Positions 8,263-17,372 of a DNA stretch of 37,064 nt are shown in pieces. The notes below the pieces were generated by a model, which was given only the letters and a program-made list of their open reading frames with translations, ran no database searches and was not told where the DNA came from. The DNA comes from a virus, in IMG/VR virus record IMGVR_UViG_3300030116_000146, positions 1-37,064 of that record, one strand, 5' to 3'. The number at the start of each line of letters is the position of its first letter. Within the stretch, counting starts at the first letter, position 1. The position numbers were made by a program, and so were the translations under genes.

Positions 8263-9694
8263 TAAGCAATTACGTTACGCAATAGAGAAAAAACTCTGTG
8301 AATTATCATTTTATGAGTTTTTTAAACAAGCATGGCATATTGTAGAGCCATCAGTTCCTTTGTCTACAAACTGGCATCACAAGTATTTATGTGATATTTT
8401 ACAAGAAGAATGTGAAAGAATCATAGATAACAAGCCAAAAACAAAGGATATAATCATAAATATACCTTTTCGTAGTACAAAATCACTTCTTGTAACAGTT
8501 ATGTTTCCTGTATGGGCTTGGATAAAGAATTCAAAGCTAAGATTTATAACAGCTTCATATTCTGCAGATTTATCTATAGAACACGCAACAAGAAGCAGAG
8601 ATATAATTAACAGTGACTGGTTTAAAGATAGATGGGGTGAGGTTTTTCATATAAAGAAAGACCAAAACTTAAAAGCAAGATACGAGAATAATTTTTTAGG
8701 TGTTCGGAGAGCAACATCTGTTGGGGGTACTGTAACAGGGCAAGGTGGGGATTTTTTGATAGTAGATGACCCTGTTTCACCTCAACACGCAGCATCAGAA
8801 GTAGAAAGAGAAAAAGCAAACGAATGGTACAGAACTACGTTCTATTCAAGACTTAACAATCCTTTGACTGGTGTTCGTATAGTTATTATGCAGAGAATAC
8901 ATGATAACGACTTAAGTGGCTTTTTGCTTTCAGATTCTGACAGCAGATTAAGACATAAACATATTTGCATACCTGCAGAATTATCTGATGATTTAAAACC
9001 TAAGAAACTTAAAGAACATTATGACACAAATGGTTTGTTTTGGACAGACAGATTTAGTAGAGAGATACTTGATGATTACAAGGAAGCTCTTGGTAGTTAT
9101 GGATATGCAGGGCAACTAATGCAAACACCTACACCTCTTAATAGTGGTATGATAAAAACAGAATGGTTTAAGATTGATAAGTTTAAGATAGGAGATGATA
9201 GAGCTGTAGTAAACTTTGTTATTGACCCTGCATATACTGCAAACGAAAAGAACGACCCCTCAGCTTTACTAGCGTACACTTACTTTGAAAACAAATGGCA
9301 GATTATTGATTGTGTCAATGTACATAAAGAGTTTCCTGACTTAGTTAGATTTATACCACAGTGGGTACAAAAGAATGGCTACACTAATAGAAGCAGAATC
9401 TATGTAGAGCCAAAGGCATCAGGTAAATCCATAGTACAAACATTACAAAAAGAAACAGGATTAAACATAAGAGAGGACAAGCCACCATCAAAAGATAAGG
9501 TTGCAAGAGTGCAAGATATATCTGCAAGTCTAGAATCAGGAAGGGTTAGCTTATTACATGGCAAATGGAATGAAGAGTTTTTGCAACAGCTTGTAAAGTT
9601 TCCCTCAGCAAAGCATGACGATATGGTAGATTGTTTAGTTATGTCTATAAACAAACATATGTGGAATAACGCTAAGATTGTTTATTTTTCGTAA
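8240..9694 (+). CDS. terL: Large terminase subunit (ATPase/nuclease), 484 aa
   Basis: This is the ATP-driven DNA-packaging motor and headful or cos nuclease. The ATPase domain shows a Walker A variant at residues 76-83 (PFRSTKSL), Walker B at 173-177 (LIVDD) and a following GVRIVIMQRIHDNDLSG segment near 211-227 typical of the family. The RNase H-like nuclease domain has candidate acidic residues D329 (VIDPA), E390 (VEP) and D460/D461 (KHDDMVD). The length is normal. Translation probably starts at a TTG at 8240, inside the last 23 bases of the previous gene, because no ATG fits and the reading frame is well conserved from there. It is the last gene of late block A; late promoter element 2 begins at its stop codon. 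Confidence 0.93.
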   Translation: MTKLTTTDKQLRYAIEKKLCELSFYEFFKQAWHIVEPSVPLSTNWHHKYLCDILQEECERIIDNKPKTKDIIINIPFRSTKSLLVTVMFPVWAWIKNSKLRFITASYSADLSIEHATRSRDIINSDWFKDRWGEVFHIKKDQNLKARYENNFLGVRRATSVGGTVTGQGGDFLIVDDPVSPQHAASEVEREKANEWYRTTFYSRLNNPLTGVRIVIMQRIHDNDLSGFLLSDSDSRLRHKHICIPAELSDDLKPKKLKEHYDTNGLFWTDRFSREILDDYKEALGSYGYAGQLMQTPTPLNSGMIKTEWFKIDKFKIGDDRAVVNFVIDPAYTANEKNDPSALLAYTYFENKWQIIDCVNVHKEFPDLVRFIPQWVQKNGYTNRSRIYVEPKASGKSIVQTLQKETGLNIREDKPPSKDKVARVQDISASLESGRVSLLHGKWNEEFLQQLVKFPSAKHDDMVDCLVMSINKHMWNNAKIVYFS

Positions 9695-9750
9695 AAACTT
9701 TGCGATTACCAAAAACTTCTAGCGTGTTATAAAAAAAAACTATATTATTG
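9693..9750 (+). promoter_or_regulatory. Late promoter element 2 (block B)
   Basis: CCAAAAACTTC (9709-9719), exactly 23 bases, then the -7-like box TATTATTG (9743-9750, one mismatch to TAnnTTTG). A second half-site AAAAACTT (9693-9700) lies 18 bases upstream in the same direction. There is no TTTG at the -33 position. It starts in the stop codon of the terminase gene and stands 21 bases before the start at 9772. Confidence 0.65.
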
Positions 9751-9771
9751 CGAAATTATAAGTAAATTTTT

Positions 9772-10200
9772 ATGGAAAGAGTTTCTGCAATAAATAAAAA
9801 ACATCAAAAACTCATAGACGGTTATATAAAATACGTTCAGGGTATAGTGTATGTAGCAACAGAAGATTTTTCCTATAATAAATTTGTAGAATTTAATGAT
9901 ATTATAGATAATGTTACTAAATACACAAATTCTTTTAAAGAGATAGTGTCAGGCAAATCTAAGACAAGAGAATGGGCATATATGATACCTAATCTTATGT
10001 TATACTCTTGTATGGGTTTTTTAACAGGTATTAGTAACAAAAATAATTATGAAGTCATTGAAAAGTTAAGTAGTAAGTTGTTTGATAAAACTTTAGATGT
10101 AGTAGGAGAAACTACAGACATTTTGCATGACATTGAAGCAGAAGATAAAAAAAGAAAAATTATAGCAAAAATTCATAACAACAATGAGCATTACAGTTAA
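9772..10200 (+). CDS. Hypothetical late protein, 142 aa
   Basis: This 142-residue, mainly helical protein has a charged N-terminus, a central stretch YMIPNLMLYSCMGFLTGI (about residues 69-86) that is hydrophobic but probably part of a helix bundle, and a basic C-terminal tail KKRKIIAKIHNNN. No family is recognised. It is the first gene of late block B and overlaps the next gene by 17 bases, so they are translationally coupled. Its place before the probable tail-assembly chaperone suggests a tail morphogenesis role, which is inference. Confidence 0.6.
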   Translation: MERVSAINKKHQKLIDGYIKYVQGIVYVATEDFSYNKFVEFNDIIDNVTKYTNSFKEIVSGKSKTREWAYMIPNLMLYSCMGFLTGISNKNNYEVIEKLSSKLFDKTLDVVGETTDILHDIEAEDKKRKIIAKIHNNNEHYS

Positions 10201-10885
10201 TTTAAAACAAGGTGACAAAAACAGAGATGTAGTAATACCAACAGAATGGTCTGATATGACTGTTGAATACTGGGGTGGTATGGCTAATATCATAAAACAA
10301 CATTACGATAAAGCACAATTAAGAAAAGCTGCTTTAGATGAAGATTATAAAAAAGAAGATAATGATGCGTCTGCATTTACAAATATGGGTGAGTATGATT
10401 TTAACGAGTATCAGCTACTAAAACTAAATAGTGATTTGTTTGCATATGTTACACAATTAGACAAAAAAGCTATGCAAAATGTAGATGTAGAAAGTGTAAG
10501 TGAGGTTATAGGAACGATACATGCATTGATGAAAGAATACGAGCCTAAAGGTATAAGGTCTTTTGAGTTTGAAGATGAGACATATTACTTTCCTTCTGAG
10601 ATGTTACAAAAAAATACTTATGGTGATTTTATTGAATCTACACAACTAGAAATGTATATAGAGAACATGAAAAACGGTAGGTTTGATATTTTACCTGAAC
10701 AAATGGCTATACTTTGTAGAAAGATAGATGAGGAGTATGATGATGATGTTATACCAAAAAAAGCTGAAAAGTTTAAGAAACTTACAATGGACATCATTTG
10801 GGAGTTCAGTTTTTTTTTGACCATGCAAAACAACATATTGCTAAAACTTTCCCAATCATATTCTCAAATGAAAATACAAGCCTGA
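10184..10885 (+). CDS. Probable tail assembly chaperone (G-type product), 233 aa
   Basis: The protein is acidic and helical, beginning with a short beta N-terminus followed by VVIPTEWSDMTVEYWGG; a PTxWxDxT pattern is common in tail-assembly chaperone-like proteins of Bacteroidota phages. Near the 3' end the frame runs AGT TTT TTT TTG (10808-10819), giving a T-TTT-TTT slippery heptamer at 10810-10816. A -1 shift there enters an open frame that continues to 11127, so the gene could produce this 233-aa form and a longer fusion of about 315 aa. That is the G/GT arrangement of tailed phages. Unusually, the tape-measure gene is 8 kb downstream rather than adjacent. Confidence 0.55.
   Translation: MSITVNLKQGDKNRDVVIPTEWSDMTVEYWGGMANIIKQHYDKAQLRKAALDEDYKKEDNDASAFTNMGEYDFNEYQLLKLNSDLFAYVTQLDKKAMQNVDVESVSEVIGTIHALMKEYEPKGIRSFEFEDETYYFPSEMLQKNTYGDFIESTQLEMYIENMKNGRFDILPEQMAILCRKIDEEYDDDVIPKKAEKFKKLTMDIIWEFSFFLTMQNNILLKLSQSYSQMKIQA
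10810..10816 (+). promoter_or_regulatory. Candidate -1 ribosomal frameshift site
   Basis: The heptamer T TTT TTT lies in the 0 frame as AGT TTT TTT TTG. Slipping back one base continues as TTT GAC CAT and reads through to the stop at 11127. The run has nine T residues (10810-10818). No strong downstream hairpin is obvious by eye. A sequencing indel in the homopolymer cannot be excluded. Confidence 0.5.
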
Positions 10886-11127
10886 CTATGGTAAAAACTA
10901 AAGGATTATATAATAAATACATAAAACCTTTTGGTTGGCTAAACAGCTTATATCTCTTAGCAGAAAGAGGAGTATTTAAATTAGAAAACATGAATAACAT
11001 AGATAGTGTAAAAAGTACAGACCTTTATAAGGTTTTGACGTATCTAAGCTGGATAAATGCAAAGAATGAGTACGAGTCAAAGGTGCATGAAAAAATAAAT
11101 AATCCAAACAAAATAGAAACAAGATGA
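10819..11127 (+). CDS. -1 frame extension of the tail chaperone (T-type domain)
   Basis: After the shift, the -1 frame encodes about 103 residues starting DHAKQHIAKTFPI and ending NNPNKIETR, a basic, helical domain with a central YIKPFGWLNSLYLLAERGVF segment. Independent translation is possible from ATG 10888, three bases after the 0-frame stop at 10885, giving 79 aa. A TTG at 10798 is a weaker alternative. The frame stays open and protein-like between the slippery site and that ATG, which favours a fusion. The end overlaps the next gene by four bases. In known phages the GT form links tape measure and tail tube subunits. Confidence 0.5.
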   Translation, partial: DHAKQHIAKTFPIIFSNENTSLTMVKTKGLYNKYIKPFGWLNSLYLLAERGVFKLENMNNIDSVKSTDLYKVLTYLSWINAKNEYESKVHEKINNPNKIETR

Positions 11128-12293
11128 GATTAAGATTAACAGATATAGTTAGTGTGATGAAGTCTAAGTGGACTTATGGTGATAGTTTCTTTGGGTATAC
11201 AGAAGAATTAAATGACAATCATAACACAAGATACCCTTCAATGCTTGTCACACCACCTGACTCAGTATTTCCTGAATTTAGAAGTAACAATGGCTGGGAA
11301 GAGTTTAGTTTTACTATTTTCTTTTCTGACCTTTATCAAAGAACACAACAGGCAAATGAAACAATAGAACAAAGGTGGGACAACCTACAAGACTTAGCTA
11401 ATGAATGGTTAGATATGTTTTTAAAAAACTATCAAGATTCAACAGTACAAGCATGGCTTGATGACGAGAGTCTATCTATAGAAAGAAGGAAAGAGGTTGC
11501 TAACGACCAATTATTACAAATCAGAATGAGTTTTACTTGGAAAGCAAACACAAGATGTTTTATGCCTTTCACAGAATATCCTTCGGACGTATCTAACTTA
11601 GTAATATGGCTAAAAGCAGATAGTGGTTTGACTTATAGTACACCTACAAAAAGAGTGTCTTTATGGTTAGACCAATCAGGAGCAAACAATCATGTAAGAC
11701 AAGCGACAACAGAGAGCCAACCTCTAAGGTTTACTTATGATGGTGCATTAGATAAAACAAGATTGTCTTTTGATGGTGTTAACGACTTTTTAGAAACTAG
11801 CAATAACGCACCAATAACAGGCAATGACATGACAATATTTTATGTAGCAAAAGCAAACTCTGCAAGTACATTGACACAAAGAGTTATTGGTTACAGAGAA
11901 TCAACAGCTACTGCAGATAGATTAAATTTAGGTGTGGATACAAATGGCAGAATTTTATTTAAAGCTGTTGATGATAACGGAGAAGTAGGTAGCATAACCT
12001 CAGCACCTTTAGATTTAGGAACTACACATCATATTGTTTCAGCTAGAATACATAATCATACTTTTAGATTACAATACAATAACAACACAGAGGTTCATCA
12101 AACCTTTGCTCAGTTTAACAATGATGATGGTTTTACTGATGATAAATTAAGAATTGGTAACATACAATTAGGTGGTGCAGACACTCATTTTAAAGGAGAT
12201 ATACAAGAAATAATAATTTATAACAAATACTTAAGTAATACTGAAAGAGATTTAGTTAGAAATTATCTAAACAGAAAATTTAAAATATATTAG
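11124..12293 (+). CDS. Tail terminator-like protein fused to a LamG-type lectin domain, 389 aa
   Basis: Residues 1-148 look like a complete small tail protein: RLRLTDIVSVMKSKW, then YPSMLVTPPDS, then FSFTIFFSDLYQR and a helix with WDNLQDLANEWLDMFL. I recognise this layout from tail terminator/completion proteins of flavobacterial phages. Residues about 155-389 are a LamG/ConA-like lectin module with a clear start (LVIWLKADSGLTYS, WLDQSGANNHV, LSFDGVNDFLET) and end (GDIQEIIIYNKYLSNTERD). The fusion would place a sugar-binding domain on a ring protein at the end of the tail tube. It starts at ATG 11124, overlapping the previous frame by four bases; the next ATG follows one base after its stop. 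Confidence 0.65.
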   Translation: MRLRLTDIVSVMKSKWTYGDSFFGYTEELNDNHNTRYPSMLVTPPDSVFPEFRSNNGWEEFSFTIFFSDLYQRTQQANETIEQRWDNLQDLANEWLDMFLKNYQDSTVQAWLDDESLSIERRKEVANDQLLQIRMSFTWKANTRCFMPFTEYPSDVSNLVIWLKADSGLTYSTPTKRVSLWLDQSGANNHVRQATTESQPLRFTYDGALDKTRLSFDGVNDFLETSNNAPITGNDMTIFYVAKANSASTLTQRVIGYRESTATADRLNLGVDTNGRILFKAVDDNGEVGSITSAPLDLGTTHHIVSARIHNHTFRLQYNNNTEVHQTFAQFNNDDGFTDDKLRIGNIQLGGADTHFKGDIQEIIIYNKYLSNTERDLVRNYLNRKFKIY

Positions 12294-12294
12294 A

Positions 12295-14208
12295 ATGGCA
12301 GGAATAAATGGTACGTTAGCAAAAAGTTTTGGTGTAAATGAAGATGGGCAATCTAATTTAAATAGAACCAATCAGTTTGAATATAGTTTTTCTAGACTTA
12401 TGTCTGTAAACAGTCCTCTTGTTTTTCAAGTGGTTTGGTCAGACTCAGGGGTTAATGAATTGACAGAGCCTTCTTCTGCAAACTACTCTGCACCTAATGG
12501 TGATGTAATTAATATATTATTTGACATATATCAAAACGTAGGTAGTTCACAACCAGCTTCTACAGCAGACTGGGACTTAGTAGCTACAGTTAGAAAAAGC
12601 AGAGATGTTCCAAATAACTTAAAAAGAAATTTTAAAGTAAATGGTGTCTCAGGATTAACAACACCCGTAAGTCATAGATTTACAGTAGATGTAAGCGAAA
12701 TATGTAAAGACTTATTAAGTTACAGTTTAGTGCCAATAGGTAAGGGAACTTGGACATCTAACAAGTTTGGTGGTTTAAATGGTGGTGAAATAGTACAAGA
12801 TAATGTAGCACTACACGCATCAATAAATCCTTACATACAAAGAGAGAATGGAGCATGGAGGAATATAAAAATAGCTACAAGGGCTGAGATAGTAAAGGGT
12901 GATGGTACAATAGTAGAGGCTACATCTTCTGCTAGTCAATTAGAATTTAATGATTTTTATATCATAAATAGTGTTACAGAATATGATAAAAACAGAGTAG
13001 ACCACGCTGAGTTTACAGAAGCGTTTATGCTTTCTAATTTTACACCTACAAGAAGAAACCCAAAAAGTTTTCAAACAAACTGCCCTAATAAAATTACAGA
13101 AAGTAGTCAACTTTCTATTGGCTTGAAAATTGTTGATTTTAAAGAAATAAGACTTACTGACAACGCAGAATATTTACAATGGTTTCAAGGTGATTTAGGT
13201 AATGGCACTACTCTATTTGACAAAGACAAGGTTAGAATAGAAGTAGAAGGTATTAATGCAGCAGGTTCTATAACACAAAGATATTATTTATTTGATTTTG
13301 TAGAGTTCTTAAAAACAGATGCTACAAACTCAAATAAATTTGCCTTAACACAAAATCAATGCCTTGTGCAAAATGTCAGCCCTGCCTTTATTAATCGTAA
13401 CGGTATTTCGCAAACATCACCAACTCAAAACACATGGCAAAATGGTGGTACTGTAGCAGGAGCTTCACTAACTTCTGCAACACCTTTTTATAGAGTTAGC
13501 TTAGAAGGTTCTGATGGGGTTACAGTAACTAGGCTTTCTGAGTACAGATACTTTAAGTTAGACTTTGAAAAGCAGTTGTCAAACATGGCAACAAGCTCAG
13601 GAACAAACCCTAACATCAGTTATAACACTGGTAAGAAAAACTTTGTTAAGTTCTTTTGGTTAAACACTGCAGGTGGTATAGATAGCTATACAGCTAAAGG
13701 TTTTTACACAGAAAGTTATAATGTACAAAGAGAAATAATAAAAAGAAACGAAGGTAATAGATTTAATTATGGTATTGGTTTTACTGCAAACTCTAATCCT
13801 TTGACAACTGCTTTTCATAGTGATACTCTAAGAGGTGCAGATAATCATAAAGGGGGTAGAGAGGTTTTAAGTGTCAATGCAGATAGAGTTGCTACAGTAC
13901 AAACAAGACCTATGACTCCTCGTAAGGCTGAATGGGTAAGAGAAATAGCTACATCACCTAATGTTTGGATTGAAACAGATTCTGTAGACCATACAGTTGA
14001 AGGTGATATTTTTGCAAAAGTTAATCAAAAAAATTATTCTAATAATACAAGTGGTTTAGCACAAGACGGTAGGTATCCTACAAATCTTAAATACACGCCT
14101 GTTATCATAACTAATAGTAGTGTAGATGTAGAAAGTGACGAACAAAAACAGGTAGTTATGACTTTTGAATATACATATGCACACGAAGTAAAAACGCAAA
14201 GAAATTAA
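12295..14208 (+). CDS. Tail-tip structural protein, 637 aa
   Basis: A 637-residue beta-rich protein without signal or membrane segments. Features include YSFSRLMSVNSPLVFQVVWSD near residues 30-50, and near residues 450-480 a segment VKFFWLNTAGGIDSYTAKGF followed by a basic YNVQREIIKRN. An FWLNxxGGxDSYTF-type segment is typical of uncharacterised tail proteins in flavobacterial siphophages. The C-terminus is a beta strand (KQVVMTFEYTYAHEV). It lies between the tail-terminator-like gene and a 1054-aa tail protein and shares its last base with the next start codon. A distal tail or baseplate component is the best guess. Confidence 0.65.
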   Translation: MAGINGTLAKSFGVNEDGQSNLNRTNQFEYSFSRLMSVNSPLVFQVVWSDSGVNELTEPSSANYSAPNGDVINILFDIYQNVGSSQPASTADWDLVATVRKSRDVPNNLKRNFKVNGVSGLTTPVSHRFTVDVSEICKDLLSYSLVPIGKGTWTSNKFGGLNGGEIVQDNVALHASINPYIQRENGAWRNIKIATRAEIVKGDGTIVEATSSASQLEFNDFYIINSVTEYDKNRVDHAEFTEAFMLSNFTPTRRNPKSFQTNCPNKITESSQLSIGLKIVDFKEIRLTDNAEYLQWFQGDLGNGTTLFDKDKVRIEVEGINAAGSITQRYYLFDFVEFLKTDATNSNKFALTQNQCLVQNVSPAFINRNGISQTSPTQNTWQNGGTVAGASLTSATPFYRVSLEGSDGVTVTRLSEYRYFKLDFEKQLSNMATSSGTNPNISYNTGKKNFVKFFWLNTAGGIDSYTAKGFYTESYNVQREIIKRNEGNRFNYGIGFTANSNPLTTAFHSDTLRGADNHKGGREVLSVNADRVATVQTRPMTPRKAEWVREIATSPNVWIETDSVDHTVEGDIFAKVNQKNYSNNTSGLAQDGRYPTNLKYTPVIITNSSVDVESDEQKQVVMTFEYTYAHEVKTQRN

Positions 14209-17200
14209 TGTCAGGTAATAAAAACATAAGATTACAATTATTTGACGTTACAGAACTACAAACACAGAGTTCTAATTTTGTAACAGACGGTCAATTTAAT
14301 TCAAGTTCTAACTGGACACTTAATCCTTTAGGAACTACAGCGTGGTCAATCTCAGGTGGGTTGCTTCATAAGGTGGCAGCACAACAAGATAGAGCAGAAC
14401 AAACCTTAGCTATACCTTTAGTAGAAAACCAACAATACAGAATTATTTTTAAGGTTATGAATTATAACGGTTCAGGTAATCTTAGGTTGTTTAATCATGG
14501 TGTAAATAATACAAATATAGACCTACACACTTCTTTTACTTCTGCTGCACAAACTGCATCAGGAGAAATAGTGCAAGTAGACTGGATACAAGGTAGTAGC
14601 AACACAACTACTTTGAGTTTATTTAGTGGCACTAACGCAGCCTTAGAGCTTGATAATTTACAAGTTTTTGAATTAGGTAATTCAGATAAAAACTTTGTAG
14701 GAGAGTTAGATGTTACTACAGACGCAGACTTTCCTTTATCTCTTAATTTTCAAATAGCTGATTCAAAAGAAATATCAGCTAACAAAGGAGCATATAGCAA
14801 AACATTTAAGATACCTGCTACTGCAAACAATAATAAAATATTAAAAAATCTAAACATAATAAATTCTACAAATAAAAATGCAGATATAAACACAAAGAAA
14901 AGATGTAGGATTTTAGTAGGAGATTTATATAGTCTTGATGGTTTGCTTAAGATTACAGGCATGTCAGGTAAGGGTAAAATAAATTCTTATAGTTGTGTTT
15001 TTTATGGTGATAATTTATCATGGGCTACTGATTTAGATAATAAATATATGTCTGATTTAGTTCTTGATAACTCAACAAATCTAGAATTAAAACCTTCTGC
15101 AATAGTACAGACATGGCAATCTGACAATGCTTTACAAACAACAGATGCCTCTGGCACTACAACAACAAACACATCACCAATCGTATATCCTATAGCAGCA
15201 TATGGTAAGATAAACGAAACAGGGCTGACAGACAGCATACAACTTCTACAGTCTAGAGCTGATTATTTATTTACTGCTTTTGGGAGCAATGTACCTCAAA
15301 GAACTGGTTACTATGGCGCACATGACAACGCTAATAATTATGGTAATCCTGAGCCTGTAGTTGATTGGAGACCAATGATATGGGTATACCACATATTTAA
15401 AAAAATATTTTTACAAGCAGGGTATACTATCAGTAGTAATTTTATTGAAGGTAGTTTGTTTAAGAAGCTACTATACGCTACTCCTAATTTTAAATATAAC
15501 AATAGTGATGACAGGTATCAGTTATATTCTTTTGAATCTAGATTTAACGATAATTCAACAACACCTTTTTCACAAACCTCTGCAAGGTTTCATAATGGTA
15601 TTATGGCTCATACATATCAAACAACTGATAACTATAATGATTTAAAATCGTTTACTGTAGGTATCAGTCCTAGTTCTTCAGGTAATTTTATAGCAACAGT
15701 AGATAATATTCCTAAGTCACAAGGCTTTTCAACAGGGACTGACCACTTTAACATAAGAGAAAATGGTTATTATGTTTGCAGAATAAATAATTTCTTTGCT
15801 AACCTAAGTGAAAATCATTATATATCTAGCTCTACTCAAAGCAACTTAACTATAAGAATAGTAAACATAGAGTTGGTCTTGATGGTAAGAACTGTAGGTG
15901 AGCCTAACTATCATGATGTTGCAATATCAGAGATAGGCACATTAAATGGTGATATGCCAATGTCAGGACATAAAGGTATAGCAAATGCAGGAACATATAA
16001 TTTTGGTATAAACTTTCCAAACCTTGAGGAAAGAAGATATTTTAACGAAGGTGATAGAATTAAATTAGCAGTAAGAACAACTGTACAACACGCTACAAGT
16101 AGTAGTAACCCACCTGCTCAAACAAGTTTTCGTTTTAGATTAGAGTTGTTTGGTCAAAGCTATAGTAACTTTTTAGGTGGTGCTACAAATAGAAAGAACG
16201 GTATATTTAACCTAGAGTTTGAATCAGATAAACCAGCTTACGGTCAAACATATGACTTGCAAGATGTTTTAAGCAAAGACCAAAAGCAAATGGATTTTGT
16301 AAAAGGCATAGCTCATGCTTTTAACCTACAGTTTGAAACAGACGAAATTAGAAAGATAGTTACAATAGAACCTTACAATGATTTTTACAAAGGTATACCT
16401 GACGCAATAGATTGGACAGGTAAAGTAGACAGAAGTAAAGACATGAGTGATACTTGGCTTCAAACAAATTTAAAGAGAAGATTGGTTTTTAAATATTTAA
16501 CTGACAGTAAAGATGAAGAGGTTAAATCAAGAGGTGATATATTTTTTGATGGGGTTCATGATGAATACCCTTACATAGAAAACTTATCTACTAATTATGA
16601 AAAGGGAGATATGGTTTTTGAGAATCCTTTTTTTGCTGGTACATTTTCTATAAAAGACAGGCAGGTTGGCAATAACAGTTCAGATACTTTTTATCTAGCA
16701 GGAATGTACGAAATGGACATAGGTAACAGTACGCAAAACCCTACTAGGCCTGACAAAGGTTTTGAGTTTGTACCAAGACTTTTGTATTACAATAGATTAG
16801 CAAATAGCAACAGAGATGTAAAGAGATTTGATGTGCAAACACAAGGCAGACAACCTTTTTATACAAATTATGTACAATGCCCTACATCTCCTTATACTTG
16901 TGGCTTTGACCAAAACACACATAATATACCACAGTGTTTGATGTACGATAGAGAAGATTATACAAATGGTTATAATTTAGCTTATGGTAATATTTGGTCT
17001 AGAGATTATGACCCTGCTGCAGACTCTTACAATACACCACAAATAAAAAAAGGATTGTATGAAACTTACTATAGAGAACAAGTAGAGAACCTAAAGGCCA
17101 GTCCTAGAAAAAGAACATTGTATGTTGATTTAAAAATTAAAGATATTATAGAGTTAAGTTTTCGTAAGCTAATATATATTGATGGAGTATATTACACACT

Positions 17201-17372
17201 AGAAAAAGTGTGTGATTACAAACCACATAAAAACGCTTCAACAAAAATAGAACTTATAGAAAATAAATTTGTTGGTTCTGTTCCTGTAGCTGACGCTGTA
17301 TTTATTAGTCCTACAGGTGGTGTAAATACACAAGCAGGAAAAGAGCCTGATAACCCTTTAGGAAGCTCATGA
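14208..17372 (+). CDS. Large tail-tip / hub-like protein with CBM-like insertion, 1054 aa
   Basis: The N-terminus IRLQLFDVTEL is interrupted at about residues 18-157 by a jelly-roll, CBM-like module (NFVTDGQFNSSSNWTL, LVENQQYRIIFKVMNY, LELDNLQVFEL). The expected continuation of the host domain follows: FPLSLNFQIADSKEIS and GAYSKTFKIPATANN, a signature I know from flavophage tail proteins that normally lack such an insert. The middle and C-terminal parts are beta-rich with a segment KQMDFVKGIAHAFNLQFETDE near residue 700 resembling hub/baseplate proteins. It overlaps the preceding gene by one base and the next by four. It is probably a tail-tip hub with added glycan binding. Confidence 0.65.
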   Translation: MSGNKNIRLQLFDVTELQTQSSNFVTDGQFNSSSNWTLNPLGTTAWSISGGLLHKVAAQQDRAEQTLAIPLVENQQYRIIFKVMNYNGSGNLRLFNHGVNNTNIDLHTSFTSAAQTASGEIVQVDWIQGSSNTTTLSLFSGTNAALELDNLQVFELGNSDKNFVGELDVTTDADFPLSLNFQIADSKEISANKGAYSKTFKIPATANNNKILKNLNIINSTNKNADINTKKRCRILVGDLYSLDGLLKITGMSGKGKINSYSCVFYGDNLSWATDLDNKYMSDLVLDNSTNLELKPSAIVQTWQSDNALQTTDASGTTTTNTSPIVYPIAAYGKINETGLTDSIQLLQSRADYLFTAFGSNVPQRTGYYGAHDNANNYGNPEPVVDWRPMIWVYHIFKKIFLQAGYTISSNFIEGSLFKKLLYATPNFKYNNSDDRYQLYSFESRFNDNSTTPFSQTSARFHNGIMAHTYQTTDNYNDLKSFTVGISPSSSGNFIATVDNIPKSQGFSTGTDHFNIRENGYYVCRINNFFANLSENHYISSSTQSNLTIRIVNIELVLMVRTVGEPNYHDVAISEIGTLNGDMPMSGHKGIANAGTYNFGINFPNLEERRYFNEGDRIKLAVRTTVQHATSSSNPPAQTSFRFRLELFGQSYSNFLGGATNRKNGIFNLEFESDKPAYGQTYDLQDVLSKDQKQMDFVKGIAHAFNLQFETDEIRKIVTIEPYNDFYKGIPDAIDWTGKVDRSKDMSDTWLQTNLKRRLVFKYLTDSKDEEVKSRGDIFFDGVHDEYPYIENLSTNYEKGDMVFENPFFAGTFSIKDRQVGNNSSDTFYLAGMYEMDIGNSTQNPTRPDKGFEFVPRLLYYNRLANSNRDVKRFDVQTQGRQPFYTNYVQCPTSPYTCGFDQNTHNIPQCLMYDREDYTNGYNLAYGNIWSRDYDPAADSYNTPQIKKGLYETYYREQVENLKASPRKRTLYVDLKIKDIIELSFRKLIYIDGVYYTLEKVCDYKPHKNASTKIELIENKFVGSVPVADAVFISPTGGVNTQAGKEPDNPLGSS

